Shown here: piece after piece, positions 1-8,619 of the stretch
Layout of the letters: the number at the start of each line of letters is the position of its first letter
Numbering within the stretch: position 1 is the first letter of the stretch
Source: Bacteroidetes bacterium UBA2364
GTDB lineage: Bacteria > Bacteroidota > Rhodothermia > Rhodothermales > UBA2364
Direction of reading: 5' to 3'
Assembly: GCA_002344075.1 (NCBI GenBank)
Contig: DDTM01000033.1
Span: 1 to 64,000, forward strand
Length of the DNA: 64,000 nucleotides
Translations under genes and position numbers: made by a program
The notes under the pieces: generated by a model
Database searches by the model: none
What the model saw: only the letters and a program-made list of their open reading frames with translations
What the model was told of the DNA's origin: nothing

Positions 1-40
1 TTTTCAGGCTGCCTAAGTTTTTACTACAAAAGTTATGTAC

Positions 41-1627
41 TTATTGACGTCCTCCACCGCCTCCAGTTGCGGGCCGAGGACTCAAGTTAAACGGTTTACG
101 AGGTAATTTCTGATCGCGTTGACTGCTATGCCACACAAAAGAGGCAATAATAGTCGAGGCTTGCTTCATGTCTTCTGCCACCAAATGGTCCCACACATCC
201 ATATTGGAGTGGTGAGTACGGCTAGAATAGGCCATCGGTTCTTGGATAAACTGAAAACCAGGAATACCGACTGCATCAAACGCAAGGTGATCGGTTCCAC
301 CCGTATTGGAAAGGGATAAAGTGGACGCATCCAAATCCTTAAATGCATCCAGCCAAGGACGAAATACACCTTCGATGGCTGCATTTCCTTGCATATAAAC
401 CCCACGAATTTTACCCGTCCCGTTATCCATGTTAAAGTACCCAGCAATTTTTTCTTGTTCGGGTTTCAGTGCTTTTACATTACCCATCCCTTCTACCTCG
501 GCAAAGTGTTCGGCAACATAAGCACGGGAACCCAATAGGCCTTGCTCTTCCCCAGTCCATAGGGCAATACGGAGGGTACGACGCGGCTTTTTCCCTGTTT
601 CTCGGATGGTTTCCATTAAAATTCTAGCAGCCTCCATCATTGCAGCCGAACCAGCAGCATTGTCGGTCGCGCCACTTCCTGCGTGCCAAGAGTCAAAATG
701 TGCACCAAACATGACCACTTCGTCTTTCAGGTCGGTTCCTGGAATTTCTGCTATAATATTGGCTTCCATGCCGTCGGCGTTGGAAAATGTGGTTTTTAAA
801 TCTACGGTCGCTTTTACACTAAGCCCCTTTTCGATCATCCGAATAATACGGTTGTATTGCTCTACCGCCATCGTTGCCTGCGGTAACACTTCGGCATTGG
901 CAGTTTGTGCCCTGCCTTCCTTTGCACGGGCGCCAGAGACAAAAACGGTTCCATAGTCCCCTTTAAAACTACGATCAACTATCAATAACGGCTTTTCATC
1001 ATAGAGCAACGCCCACTTAAGGTCGCTCAATTGGTTCCGGTTCATGTTAAACCGCTGGTCATTGGAAGCAGGAGCAGCCGCGTTCGCCAAATCTAATAAG
1101 CTTTTGGCATCGTGACGAACAGCCAAAGGGTCGAACCATTCTTTCGTTTCACGAACAGGCTCTATGAAGACAATCCTTCCAGCCAATTTGCCTTTGTATT
1201 TGCCAAGGTCTTCTTCTTTTTGCACATCAAAAATCACCACCTCGGCGGTCCCACTAACAGAAGGCGACCAAGCCTTGGGGTACGCAATAATAGGGAAAGG
1301 ATTGGGGGAAACGGCACTCATGGAAAAATGGTTCGCCTCCCAACCACGTCCGAATGGGCCCCACTTCTCCGTTCGAACATTTTCCAACCCCCACGAACGG
1401 AGTTGATTCATGGCCCACTCGGTGGCACGGTCTAACTGTGGAGAACCTGTAAGGCGTGGCCCATATACGTCGGTGAGCCAACTGGCGGTTTCCATGACCT
1501 TACTTTTCTCTAAACCATGTTTCCGTATAACTTTGTTGATCTCTTCATCTGGCTTTTCTTGGGCCGAAAGTGGTAGCGCCAACATCAGTAGCAAAAGGAG
1601 CATGATGGCTTTTGAAACGTACTTCAT
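41..1627 (-). CDS. Secreted M28-family zinc aminopeptidase
   Basis: A 528-residue exported peptidase expected to cut amino acids or dipeptides from peptides outside the cytoplasm. Residues 1-22 form a signal peptide ending at SAQ. A PA-type insert spans roughly residues 110-270. The co-catalytic two-zinc M28 site is complete by eye: His310 in GAHFDSW, Asp322 in ATDNAAG, Glu360-Glu361 in WTGEEQG, Asp401 in NMDNGTG and His472/His473 in THHSNMD. The extreme C-terminus is a short Gly-rich tail with no recognisable sorting domain. The gene diverges from the adenosine deaminase gene. Family and metal site are seen; the exact substrate (glutamate carboxypeptidase-like or aminopeptidase) is not known. 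Confidence 0.93.
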   Translation of the reverse strand: MKYVSKAIMLLLLLMLALPLSAQEKPDEEINKVIRKHGLEKSKVMETASWLTDVYGPRLTGSPQLDRATEWAMNQLRSWGLENVRTEKWGPFGRGWEANHFSMSAVSPNPFPIIAYPKAWSPSVSGTAEVVIFDVQKEEDLGKYKGKLAGRIVFIEPVRETKEWFDPLAVRHDAKSLLDLANAAAPASNDQRFNMNRNQLSDLKWALLYDEKPLLIVDRSFKGDYGTVFVSGARAKEGRAQTANAEVLPQATMAVEQYNRIIRMIEKGLSVKATVDLKTTFSNADGMEANIIAEIPGTDLKDEVVMFGAHFDSWHAGSGATDNAAGSAAMMEAARILMETIRETGKKPRRTLRIALWTGEEQGLLGSRAYVAEHFAEVEGMGNVKALKPEQEKIAGYFNMDNGTGKIRGVYMQGNAAIEGVFRPWLDAFKDLDASTLSLSNTGGTDHLAFDAVGIPGFQFIQEPMAYSSRTHHSNMDVWDHLVAEDMKQASTIIASFVWHSSQRDQKLPRKPFNLSPRPATGGGGGRQ

Positions 1628-1662
1628 AGGGTTTTGGGATTGATATGAATGAATGTGAAGAA

Positions 1663-1695
1663 TAAATATAGTAAAAAAATGATGGTATCATACAA
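1663..1695 (-). promoter_or_regulatory. Candidate promoter of the M28 peptidase gene
   Basis: Read on the minus strand, TTGTAT is followed after 19 bases by TATATTTA, which resembles the Bacteroidota -33/-7 pattern (TAnnTTTG). It lies about 35 bases upstream of the ATG. Motif match only. Confidence 0.35.
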
Positions 1696-1759
1696 CCAAT
1701 CTACTTCAATGCAACATTGAAGCCGTTCGGCCTCACACAAGCAAATCATAGCCCCCCTG

Positions 1760-1790
1760 TTGACATCCCCGAAAATTGATTGTAAGTTTA
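1760..1790 (+). promoter_or_regulatory. Candidate promoter of the adenosine deaminase operon
   Basis: TTGACA-N17-TAAGTTTA. Transcription would begin only about 7 bases before the ATG at 1804, giving an almost leaderless mRNA. Motif match only. Confidence 0.4.
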
Positions 1791-1803
1791 GTTGGAAAAA
1801 AAC

Positions 1804-2850
1804 ATGCCGCAAACAGCCCCCTTAACCCGCGAAACCATCCATTCTTGGCCCAAGGCCGAATTACACTGCCACCTCGACGGCTCTCTTCGCCTATCTACCA
1901 TGCTAGAACTTGCCTGCGAACAAGGCAAAACAGATCTACTACCAGCAGATACACAAGAAGGTCTTTATGAGGTATTGCTTCAGGTTGATGATTCGCCCAC
2001 TCTCGAAGCCTATCTTTCTTGGTTCTCTTACACCATCCCCCTTATGCAAACTCCTGACGCCCTCGAACGTATTGCGTATGAGTTGGCGGAGGATAATGCA
2101 CGAGAAAATGTCCGGTATTTAGAAGTTCGGTACGCACCGATTACCCATACATGGGAAGGCATGAGCATGGAAGCCGTCAATGAAGCAGTATTGGAAGGCT
2201 TGGCACGAGCGGAAAAAGATTTTGATATCAAAACAGGAGTCATCATCTGTGGACTCCGAGACCGGTATGAAAGCGCTTCGTTGGCACAAGCAGAATTGGC
2301 TGTGGCCTTTAAAGATCGGGGCGTGGTAGGGTTTGATCTTGCCGGAGGAGAAGCCGGGCACCCCCCAAAACACCACCTCTTTGCCTTTTACCATGCCATC
2401 AATAACCTCCTAAATGTGACCGTACATGCAGGCGAATCTTGGGGACCAGACTCTATCAAACAAGCAGTAACCCGTTGTCATGCACACCGAATCGGGCATG
2501 GTACAAGTTTATACCAAGATGAAGAATTATTACGGTTTATGCTGGATCACCAAATCCCATTAGAAATCTGCCCTACCAGCAATGTTCAAACCCATGTCGT
2601 TACCGGATTTGAAAGCCACCCATTGAAAAAATATGTAGAGGCCGGCCTTCCCGTAACCATTAATACCGATAACCGACTGTTTAGCCGCACCTCGGTAACG
2701 GAAGAATTATGGCGGGTTCATACACATTGTGGAGTCTCGGAAGCCCAACTCAAAGAAATTGTCTTAAATGGTTTCCGATATGCCTTTTTACCCCATACAA
2801 CCCGCCTGGCTATGGTAAACAAGGCAACACAAGAAATATATGCGACTTAA
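1804..2850 (+). CDS. add: Adenosine deaminase family amidohydrolase
   Basis: A 348-residue cytoplasmic enzyme that hydrolyses adenosine (or a related aminopurine nucleoside) to inosine and ammonia in purine salvage. Metal and substrate motifs occur in the expected order: HCHLDGSLR near the N-terminus, VHAGESWG, HRIGHGT and INTDNRLFS. Length fits the family. An in-frame TTG lies at 1792, but ATG 1804 is chosen because it is a normal start and the candidate promoter at 1760-1790 leaves little leader. No clear Shine-Dalgarno is seen. The response regulator begins 22 bases after the stop, so the three genes probably form one operon. Adenine deaminase is a possible alternative substrate class. Confidence 0.88.
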   Translation: MPQTAPLTRETIHSWPKAELHCHLDGSLRLSTMLELACEQGKTDLLPADTQEGLYEVLLQVDDSPTLEAYLSWFSYTIPLMQTPDALERIAYELAEDNARENVRYLEVRYAPITHTWEGMSMEAVNEAVLEGLARAEKDFDIKTGVIICGLRDRYESASLAQAELAVAFKDRGVVGFDLAGGEAGHPPKHHLFAFYHAINNLLNVTVHAGESWGPDSIKQAVTRCHAHRIGHGTSLYQDEELLRFMLDHQIPLEICPTSNVQTHVVTGFESHPLKKYVEAGLPVTINTDNRLFSRTSVTEELWRVHTHCGVSEAQLKEIVLNGFRYAFLPHTTRLAMVNKATQEIYAT

Positions 2851-2872
2851 CCCTTATCCAACCGAATAAAAC

Positions 2873-3562
2873 ATGCGCATTTTATTGGTAGAAGACGAAC
2901 CCGGCATTGCCTCCTTTCTAAAGTCTGGCTTTACAGAGCAAGGATTTGAGGTGGTTCAGGCATTTGATGGCGAGATGGGCCTTAAGTTGGCACAACTAGG
3001 TACCTTCGAGGTCATAGTACTTGATGTTATCTTGCCTAAAATGACTGGTGTTGAGGTTTGTAAACGCATCCGCGCAGGGGGAAATACAGATACCCCGATA
3101 ATGATATTAACGGCATTAGGCACTACCGATGATGTTGTGCTTGGTTTAGATAGCGGCGCTGATGATTATCTCACCAAACCCTTTAAATTTAAAGAATTAT
3201 TGGCAAGAGTCCGCGCCTTACAACGCAGGAAGCTACATACACCCACCACAACCAATATCTTGCGTATCAGCGATTTGGAACTGGACTTAGACCGAAAAGA
3301 AGTGCGACGATCCGGCATACTTCTGAAATTAACGGCCCGAGAATTTAACCTCCTATACTTTTTTATGCGCAATGCAGGTCGGGTAGTTTCCAGAACTTCC
3401 ATTCTAGAAGAAGTATGGAATCTGGATTTTGAGCCGGGCACCAATGTCATTGATGTCTATGTAAATTACCTTAGAAATAAGGTAGATAAGCCATTTAATA
3501 CAAAGCTTATTCATACTGTTATTGGCATGGGTTATGTACTTAAAGAGGAGGCCGCCGAATGA
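2873..3562 (+). CDS. OmpR/PhoB-family response regulator
   Basis: A 229-residue two-component regulator. Residues 1-120 are a receiver domain with the acidic pair Asp8/Glu9, phospho-acceptor Asp51 (VIVLDVILP), a Thr near residue 80 (LTALG) and the conserved Lys in LTKPFKF. Residues about 130-226 are a winged-helix output domain with the LTAREFNLL start and a terminal RGMGY-like turn (VIGMGYVL). It sits between adenosine deaminase and its partner kinase; its stop overlaps the kinase start (ATGA), implying translational coupling. The target genes cannot be read from the sequence. Confidence 0.95.
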   Translation: MRILLVEDEPGIASFLKSGFTEQGFEVVQAFDGEMGLKLAQLGTFEVIVLDVILPKMTGVEVCKRIRAGGNTDTPIMILTALGTTDDVVLGLDSGADDYLTKPFKFKELLARVRALQRRKLHTPTTTNILRISDLELDLDRKEVRRSGILLKLTAREFNLLYFFMRNAGRVVSRTSILEEVWNLDFEPGTNVIDVYVNYLRNKVDKPFNTKLIHTVIGMGYVLKEEAAE

Positions 3563-4947
3563 GCATCCGCTTAAAGTTGATGTTAATTCATGGTTTATCC
3601 AGCCTGATTCTTTTGGTATTGTTTTGTTCGTCTATTTATTATTTTTCTTGGCGCTTCCGCAAAAACGAATTTATTCAACGACTATATGACCGCGTGGAGC
3701 TTGTTGAAAAAATCAACTTTGAACAAGGAAAACTTTCTAAAGAAAGCCTGACCCATTTTAAAAAACAGTTCTCGGAGCTTTTACCTGATGAAAAAGAATA
3801 TATTGTCTATATCAGAAATCATCTGGTAACAGATTCCCTGTTTCATCATTTTGAGCCTCCATTTATTCAGGCGTTACAGACCTACAGAAAATCCTATTTT
3901 GAACGCGAATCTATTCAGGGAGCGGGGCAATTATATCAGTTTGGAGAAAGAAAATATGCCATCATTGTTACGGCAACCGACCGTTATGGATGGACCAAAC
4001 TCCAAAACTTGCGCTCGGTTCTTTTTATAGGCTCCATTATTGCCATTGCCCTCATTATGTTTACCACTTGGTGGTCATTGGGAAAAGCCTTGCAACCTTT
4101 AGATGTTTTAGTGGAGGAAATACGGGCATTTCGGGCGACGAACCTAAAACGAAGGCTTTCTGTTTTTAATCCAAAAGATGAATTTGGCGAATTGTCCTCC
4201 ACCTTCAATCAGCTTCTGTCTCGTCTCGAAGAGGTATTTCTCACCCAGCGTCACTTTATTTCAAATGCATCGCACGAAATCAGAAACCCGTTAGCGGCCA
4301 TATTGGGTGAAGTTGAACTGGCCTTGATGAATAGCCGAGATGCCTCCACGTACCAAAGGTCATTAGCAACGATCGGTAACCATGCCGAACGATTAAATAG
4401 CCTGATTAATAACCTACTTCAGCTTTCCAAAGCCCAAAAAGACGCCGGCCAACTGCAAATGGAGGAACTCCGATTGGACGAACTGCTCGAAGAACAGCTT
4501 GATTCATTGCATCAAAACAATCCACAAGTAGAGGTTTCTCTTGATTTACACCTTCCAGATCATCCAGACGCCCTAACGATATTGGGAAACAAACCCCTGC
4601 TTCAAACGGTCATTCACAATATTTTAGAAAATGCCCTGAAATTTTCCGACAACAGGCCAATAACGGTTAAATTATTTACAACACCAGGAGAAGCGGTTAT
4701 TTCGGTAAAAGACCAAGGCATAGGTATTAGCAAAGCAGACCAGAAACTACTTTTTGAGCCGCTTTATCGGGCACAGAATGCCAGAGGGTTTCCCGGATTC
4801 GGCATAGGCATGGCTTTGGTACATCGCATTATCGAAGTCCACAAAGGCAGAATTCTCATTGAATCCGAGTTAGAAGTAGGAACCAGCGTTGAAGTATATT
4901 TTCCAACCCGTCATAAAACTTCTAATACCGTTTTAATTCATCCTTAA
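3559..4947 (+). CDS. HAMP-containing sensor histidine kinase
   Basis: A 462-residue inner-membrane kinase that should phosphorylate the preceding regulator. Transmembrane segments lie at about residues 9-30 and 153-174, enclosing a periplasmic sensor of about 120 residues with no recognised fold. A HAMP linker follows (about 175-228), then the dimerisation domain with phospho-acceptor His239 in SHEIRNPLA, and an ATPase domain with the N box (NILENALKFS), the G1 box (DQGIGI) and the G2 box (GFGIGMALV). Start overlaps the regulator stop by four bases. The signal sensed is unknown. A terminator-like hairpin lies about 90 bases downstream. Confidence 0.95.
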   Translation: MSIRLKLMLIHGLSSLILLVLFCSSIYYFSWRFRKNEFIQRLYDRVELVEKINFEQGKLSKESLTHFKKQFSELLPDEKEYIVYIRNHLVTDSLFHHFEPPFIQALQTYRKSYFERESIQGAGQLYQFGERKYAIIVTATDRYGWTKLQNLRSVLFIGSIIAIALIMFTTWWSLGKALQPLDVLVEEIRAFRATNLKRRLSVFNPKDEFGELSSTFNQLLSRLEEVFLTQRHFISNASHEIRNPLAAILGEVELALMNSRDASTYQRSLATIGNHAERLNSLINNLLQLSKAQKDAGQLQMEELRLDELLEEQLDSLHQNNPQVEVSLDLHLPDHPDALTILGNKPLLQTVIHNILENALKFSDNRPITVKLFTTPGEAVISVKDQGIGISKADQKLLFEPLYRAQNARGFPGFGIGMALVHRIIEVHKGRILIESELEVGTSVEVYFPTRHKTSNTVLIHP

Positions 4948-5002
4948 GCCCTTTCCAATGTTGTGTTTGTAGTTTAGGGTTCAAGGAAAACACGGTGAAT
5001 GA

Positions 5003-5075
5003 CCTGTGGACGGAGTTTCGCCACAGGAAGGCGGCAAAGGCCCGATGTTGTGTGGAACATCGGGCCGCTTTTTTG
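5003..5075 (+). terminator. Two tandem hairpins ending in a strong intrinsic terminator
   Basis: The first hairpin pairs CCTGTGG (5003-5009) with CCACAGG (5021-5027). The second pairs GGCCCGATGTT (5039-5049) with AACATCGGGCC (5056-5066), a perfect 11-bp stem with a 6-base loop, followed by GCTTTTTT. The second hairpin is a good rho-independent terminator for the kinase operon. GCGG at 5031 could instead pair with CCGC at 5065, giving a competing fold. Confidence 0.8.
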
Positions 5076-5079
5076 CATA

Positions 5080-5611
5080 TACACATGGCCTGGGCGATAC
5101 AGGTGGGAGATAAAGCCCAATGGATTTGCAAACAGCACCTCTTTTCAGCGAAATAATTGACTTATTATCGAACGCCCATAAAAGGTTCTATAGATCCAAA
5201 ACCTCGATTCCCAGCCTCTTTTCCCAATAACCAAAAACCACATGACCTTTAGGGTGCATTTCAAGACATAGGACGCGCTTAGATTGGGTGACATCTTTAC
5301 TTACCGTTGAGAAAAAACTCCGTGGGGGGGCGACATCATAAGAGAACCCATCTAATCGGCATATAAAATGTTTTGAAGTTCGCTCTGTCCTTTACAAGGT
5401 GGCTTTAGCTCTGTGCATTGGACCGTTATCCGTTCTATTGGCAAGAGGCACTCGCATAAAAACGAACAAAAAGAGGCGATTTAATAAAACCACCTCCTTG
5501 CTGATCGCCCCAAAAGGCCCTTCATATCGGGCTTACGAAGCAATCTATTATAGAACTTCATAAGCCTTTACGGGCCACTTCAAAACCCCACGCATTTTGA
5601 TTTGTAGCCAT
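5080..5611. other. Intergenic stretch without a supported gene
   Basis: About 530 bases lie between the terminator and leuD. No reading frame of convincing length or composition, no tRNA and no clear repeat was found. It lies 3' of both flanking operons, which explains the absence of obvious promoters for them. Confidence 0.6.
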
Positions 5612-6178
5612 TCAGACAGAGGGAATCATCCCAGATTTTCGGGCATATTCAAAGATATTACCGGCATCCAGAATATCCGCTACATCACCGAGTGGCCGTA
5701 ATAAATATGTTTCTCCCGAGGTTAGATTTGCAAGGGTCCCGGCAGCTACATCAATCTCTACCTCGTCTCCAGTGCTGATTTTATCATTCAACCGTTCCAG
5801 CCCCTCAAACGGGATCAAAAACCCCCCATCTACGGCATTTCGGTAAAAAATACGGGCATAACTCTCGGCCACCACTGCTTCACATCCAGCCTCTGCCATT
5901 GCAAATGGCGCATGTTCTCTTGATGAGCCACACCCAAAGTTAGCGCCAGCAATCATGATACTATATTTACTGGTATAAGCATCTGCCTCCACATACGGCA
6001 TATTTCCATCGGGCAACCCTTGTTCACCAGGTGGTACACTGCTCATGGCATAATGCCCATACATTTTTCGTTCTTCCGGCTTGGTCATACTATACACCAA
6101 ATATTGAGCCGGAATGATTTGATCGGTATCTACAGCTTCGCCACAAACCCAAGCCAAGCCACGAATCATTTTTTTCAT
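5612..6178 (-). CDS. leuD: 3-isopropylmalate dehydratase small subunit
   Basis: A 188-residue swivel-domain subunit which, with LeuC, isomerises 2-isopropylmalate to 3-isopropylmalate in leucine synthesis. Diagnostic motifs are DTDQIIPAQYL near residue 20, GANFGCGSSREHAP near 80 and the Arg-containing YARIFYRNAVDGG near 110. Length is normal for a bacterial LeuD. It lies downstream of leuC on the same strand but is separated from it by an acetyltransferase gene on the opposite strand, so it either rides on a long leuC transcript that is antisense to that gene or has its own promoter. Confidence 0.95.
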   Translation of the reverse strand: MKKMIRGLAWVCGEAVDTDQIIPAQYLVYSMTKPEERKMYGHYAMSSVPPGEQGLPDGNMPYVEADAYTSKYSIMIAGANFGCGSSREHAPFAMAEAGCEAVVAESYARIFYRNAVDGGFLIPFEGLERLNDKISTGDEVEIDVAAGTLANLTSGETYLLRPLGDVADILDAGNIFEYARKSGMIPSV

Positions 6179-6234
6179 CTTTGTAATTGAATTATTTTAA
6201 GCCAGAAGTTTCTTTATACACTTAATAGCACGGT

Positions 6235-6792
6235 ATGCTATCTTCTTTTTCCTTGCTCCCCACCCCCATTATCGCCACTCCTCGGTTGGAACTTCGGGCA
6301 ATGACACCCGAAGACAGTTCATCTTTGTACATCCTCCGATCCGATCCCGTGGTCATGCACTTTATTCCGAGACCCCTTGCAAAAACTACCCAAGAAGCCT
6401 TGGGGTTAATTCAGTCTTTTCAAGTACTTATCGAGGCGAATAAAGCCATTACATGGGGGATTTTCCTTCGCACCACCGGAGCATTAATCGGGACCATCGG
6501 GTATGTCCAAATCCATCCCCAACATTCCCGCGCAGAAGTTGGTTATTTACTCGGTGTACCCTATCAACGCAATGGGTTTATGTCCGAAGCCCTAAACGCC
6601 GTCTTGGTACATGGATTTCGGGTTTGGAAATTCCACACCGTAGAGGCCATTGTTTCTCCGAACAACCTTCCCTCTCGGTATCTCCTTGAAAAAACTGGCT
6701 TTATCCAAGAGGGTTATTTCAAAGAAAATCAATTTTATCACGGGCAATTTCACGACTCGGTGGTGTTAACACATTTCGGAGAAAACTTGTAA
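6235..6792 (+). CDS. RimJ/RimL-type GNAT acetyltransferase
   Basis: A 185-residue N-acetyltransferase. The N-terminal TPRLELRAMTPED entry is typical of the RimJ/RimL class, followed by a GNAT core in which EVGYLLGVPYQRNGFMSEA supplies the acetyl-CoA-binding loop (about residues 101-119) and NLPSRYLLEKTGF the late motif. The acceptor (a protein N-terminus or a small amine) is unknown. It lies head-on inside the leuC-leuD interval, ending two bases before the leuC stop on the other strand and starting 56 bases from the leuD start. Confidence 0.88.
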   Translation: MLSSFSLLPTPIIATPRLELRAMTPEDSSSLYILRSDPVVMHFIPRPLAKTTQEALGLIQSFQVLIEANKAITWGIFLRTTGALIGTIGYVQIHPQHSRAEVGYLLGVPYQRNGFMSEALNAVLVHGFRVWKFHTVEAIVSPNNLPSRYLLEKTGFIQEGYFKENQFYHGQFHDSVVLTHFGENL

Positions 6793-6794
6793 AT

Positions 6795-8093
6795 TTACAC
6801 CAAAACCCCACGCGGATCGGCAATAGCGCCCACAAGAGCCGAGGCCGCAACCGTATAAGCCGAAGCCAAATACACGGAAGACTGTTTGGAACCCATCCTT
6901 CCAGGAAAATTGCGGTTTGTGGTAGAGATTACATTTTCGGTTCCATGAGTACGCCCAAACGTGTCCACTGGGCCACCCAGACAGGCCGCACATGAGGCGT
7001 GAGTCAGTCTACAACCAGCCCGCTCCAGAATATCCCAAACCGATTCACCCTCCATCAAGGTTTCGTGCATCAATTTGGCAACATGTGTGGTGGCCGGCAC
7101 ACAGTATGTTGGAACAACCACTTCACGACCGCGCAATACCTGTGCCGCCATAATAAAGTCTTCCATCTTCCCGCCAGTACAAGAACCAATATAACACTGA
7201 TCTAATTTGGTACCAGCAACTTCCGAGACAAAGGCTTTGTTATCCGGACGATGAGGTTTGGCAACCATGGGCTCTAATTTAGTAACATCAAAACGGTATT
7301 CACTATGATAGCGGGCACTCGGATCAGAGTAGAGCGGTATAAACGGATAATCGGTACGGGCACGCACATACTCAAAAGTTTTCTCATCTGGCGCGATAAT
7401 GCCATTTTTCCCGCCCGCTTCGATTGCCATATTGGTGAGCGTCATCCGTTCTTCGATAGAAAGACCGAATACGGCCTCACCATCGAACTCCATTGCACGA
7501 TACGTGGCACCATCTACACCTATCTCGCCAATAATTGCCAGAATAAGGTCCTTAGCCGTTAGATATGAGGGCATTTCGCCTTCCATAATAAAGCGCATAG
7601 ACTCTGGTACTTTGACCCAAAGTTTGCCCGTTCCCATAATAAACGCGGCATCGGTATTCCCGACACCTGTTGCAAACATCCCGAAAGCACCCGATGTGCA
7701 AGAATGGCTATCCGTCCCAAACAAAACTGTACCAGGTCGGTTGAAGCCTTCTTCGGCCAGCGCCATATGGCAAACGCCTTTATAACGATCTGAACCCACA
7801 TCATAATAGTGTGGCAATGCTTGTTCAGCAACAAATTCCCGCAACAACACAACGTTCCGATTGGCATGTTTGTCGGACGTAAAAATATAGTGGTCTGGGA
7901 TAATGACTAGTTTTTCTTTGTCCCACACCTTTGCCTTTTCGCCAAATTCGCGTTTAAAGATCTGAGCAGCAGGAGGGCCACATACATCATGTGTCATTAA
8001 AATATCAACATTAACCCAGATATTTTCTCCAGGGGAAACCCGTTCACGCCCCGCAGACCGGGCCAGAATTTTTTCGGTTATGGTCATAGACAT
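6795..8093 (-). CDS. leuC: 3-isopropylmalate dehydratase large subunit
   Basis: A 432-residue aconitase-family subunit carrying the 4Fe-4S cluster of isopropylmalate isomerase. Cluster cysteines are in YIGSCTGGKMEDF and in HASCAACLGGP. Substrate motifs DSHSCTSGAFG and GSKQSSVYLASAYT are present. The start MSMTITEK has a second Met at position 3. It follows a small membrane protein gene by 31 bases and appears to be the last contiguous gene of the ilv-leu run before the interruption by the acetyltransferase. Confidence 0.96.
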   Translation of the reverse strand: MSMTITEKILARSAGRERVSPGENIWVNVDILMTHDVCGPPAAQIFKREFGEKAKVWDKEKLVIIPDHYIFTSDKHANRNVVLLREFVAEQALPHYYDVGSDRYKGVCHMALAEEGFNRPGTVLFGTDSHSCTSGAFGMFATGVGNTDAAFIMGTGKLWVKVPESMRFIMEGEMPSYLTAKDLILAIIGEIGVDGATYRAMEFDGEAVFGLSIEERMTLTNMAIEAGGKNGIIAPDEKTFEYVRARTDYPFIPLYSDPSARYHSEYRFDVTKLEPMVAKPHRPDNKAFVSEVAGTKLDQCYIGSCTGGKMEDFIMAAQVLRGREVVVPTYCVPATTHVAKLMHETLMEGESVWDILERAGCRLTHASCAACLGGPVDTFGRTHGTENVISTTNRNFPGRMGSKQSSVYLASAYTVAASALVGAIADPRGVLV

Positions 8094-8124
8094 ATAAAAA
8101 ACCTGTTTACGTTTAAACGATTGC

Positions 8125-8610
8125 TCAATTTTCGGTTTTGTTTATTCGGTATCGGAACCAAGCCGCAACGCCCAGCGCTAGTACAGATGCTATGGTTTGT
8201 GCACCATAAGCAAACATAATCATAATCACCAGGCTAAAACTTTCGATCATTGTAGTGACAAAAGAGGTGATAATTTTCCCTGGATAATAGCGACTTTTCG
8301 GATATTCGATAGAAAAATCAAATATGTATTGCAAACCAACGCCCCCCGCTATAATCATGATTGTCAATAAACCACACAAAACCCAGTACATCTTTTCGGA
8401 TCCACTGCCAACAAAAATCAAAACCACTACAATCCAATATGGCAGGGTTGCGATAAACAAATCTGAAATCATACCCCAGTCAGCAGTGCGCGTACTGAGG
8501 AACCATACGCTGTACCCATTAATAGCCATCCCAACAAGCGCCAACAAGAGCGCACTCTTTTTTCCCGGTGTCATACTAAAACAGTTGGGACGGATGAAGC
8601 ACCGCCCCAT
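8125..8610 (-). CDS. Four-helix membrane protein of unknown function
   Basis: A 161-residue protein with four predicted membrane segments, approximately residues 19-38, 46-64, 71-92 and 120-155. The first 12 residues read less like a natural N-terminus, and ATG 8574 (MTPGKKSALLL) is an equally likely start. No enzymatic motif is recognised. It lies 9 bases after leuA and 31 before leuC, so it is co-transcribed with leucine genes. That position alone does not prove a role in leucine metabolism or transport. Confidence 0.7.
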   Translation of the reverse strand: MGRCFIRPNCFSMTPGKKSALLLALVGMAINGYSVWFLSTRTADWGMISDLFIATLPYWIVVVLIFVGSGSEKMYWVLCGLLTIMIIAGGVGLQYIFDFSIEYPKSRYYPGKIITSFVTTMIESFSLVIMIMFAYGAQTIASVLALGVAAWFRYRINKTEN

Positions 8611-8619
8611 CCATCTGGT

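Noticed and set aside
4990..5040. Resemblance to a cobalamin riboswitch (CACGGTGAAT and GCCACAGGAAGGCGGC)
   Set aside because: The order and spacing of the core do not hold, the region is too short, and no gene follows on the same strand.
5020..5045. Weak resemblance to the SRP RNA core (AGGAAGGCGGC)
   Set aside because: The invariant GGAAGG-GAGCAGCC loop is absent and the surrounding fold is wrong.
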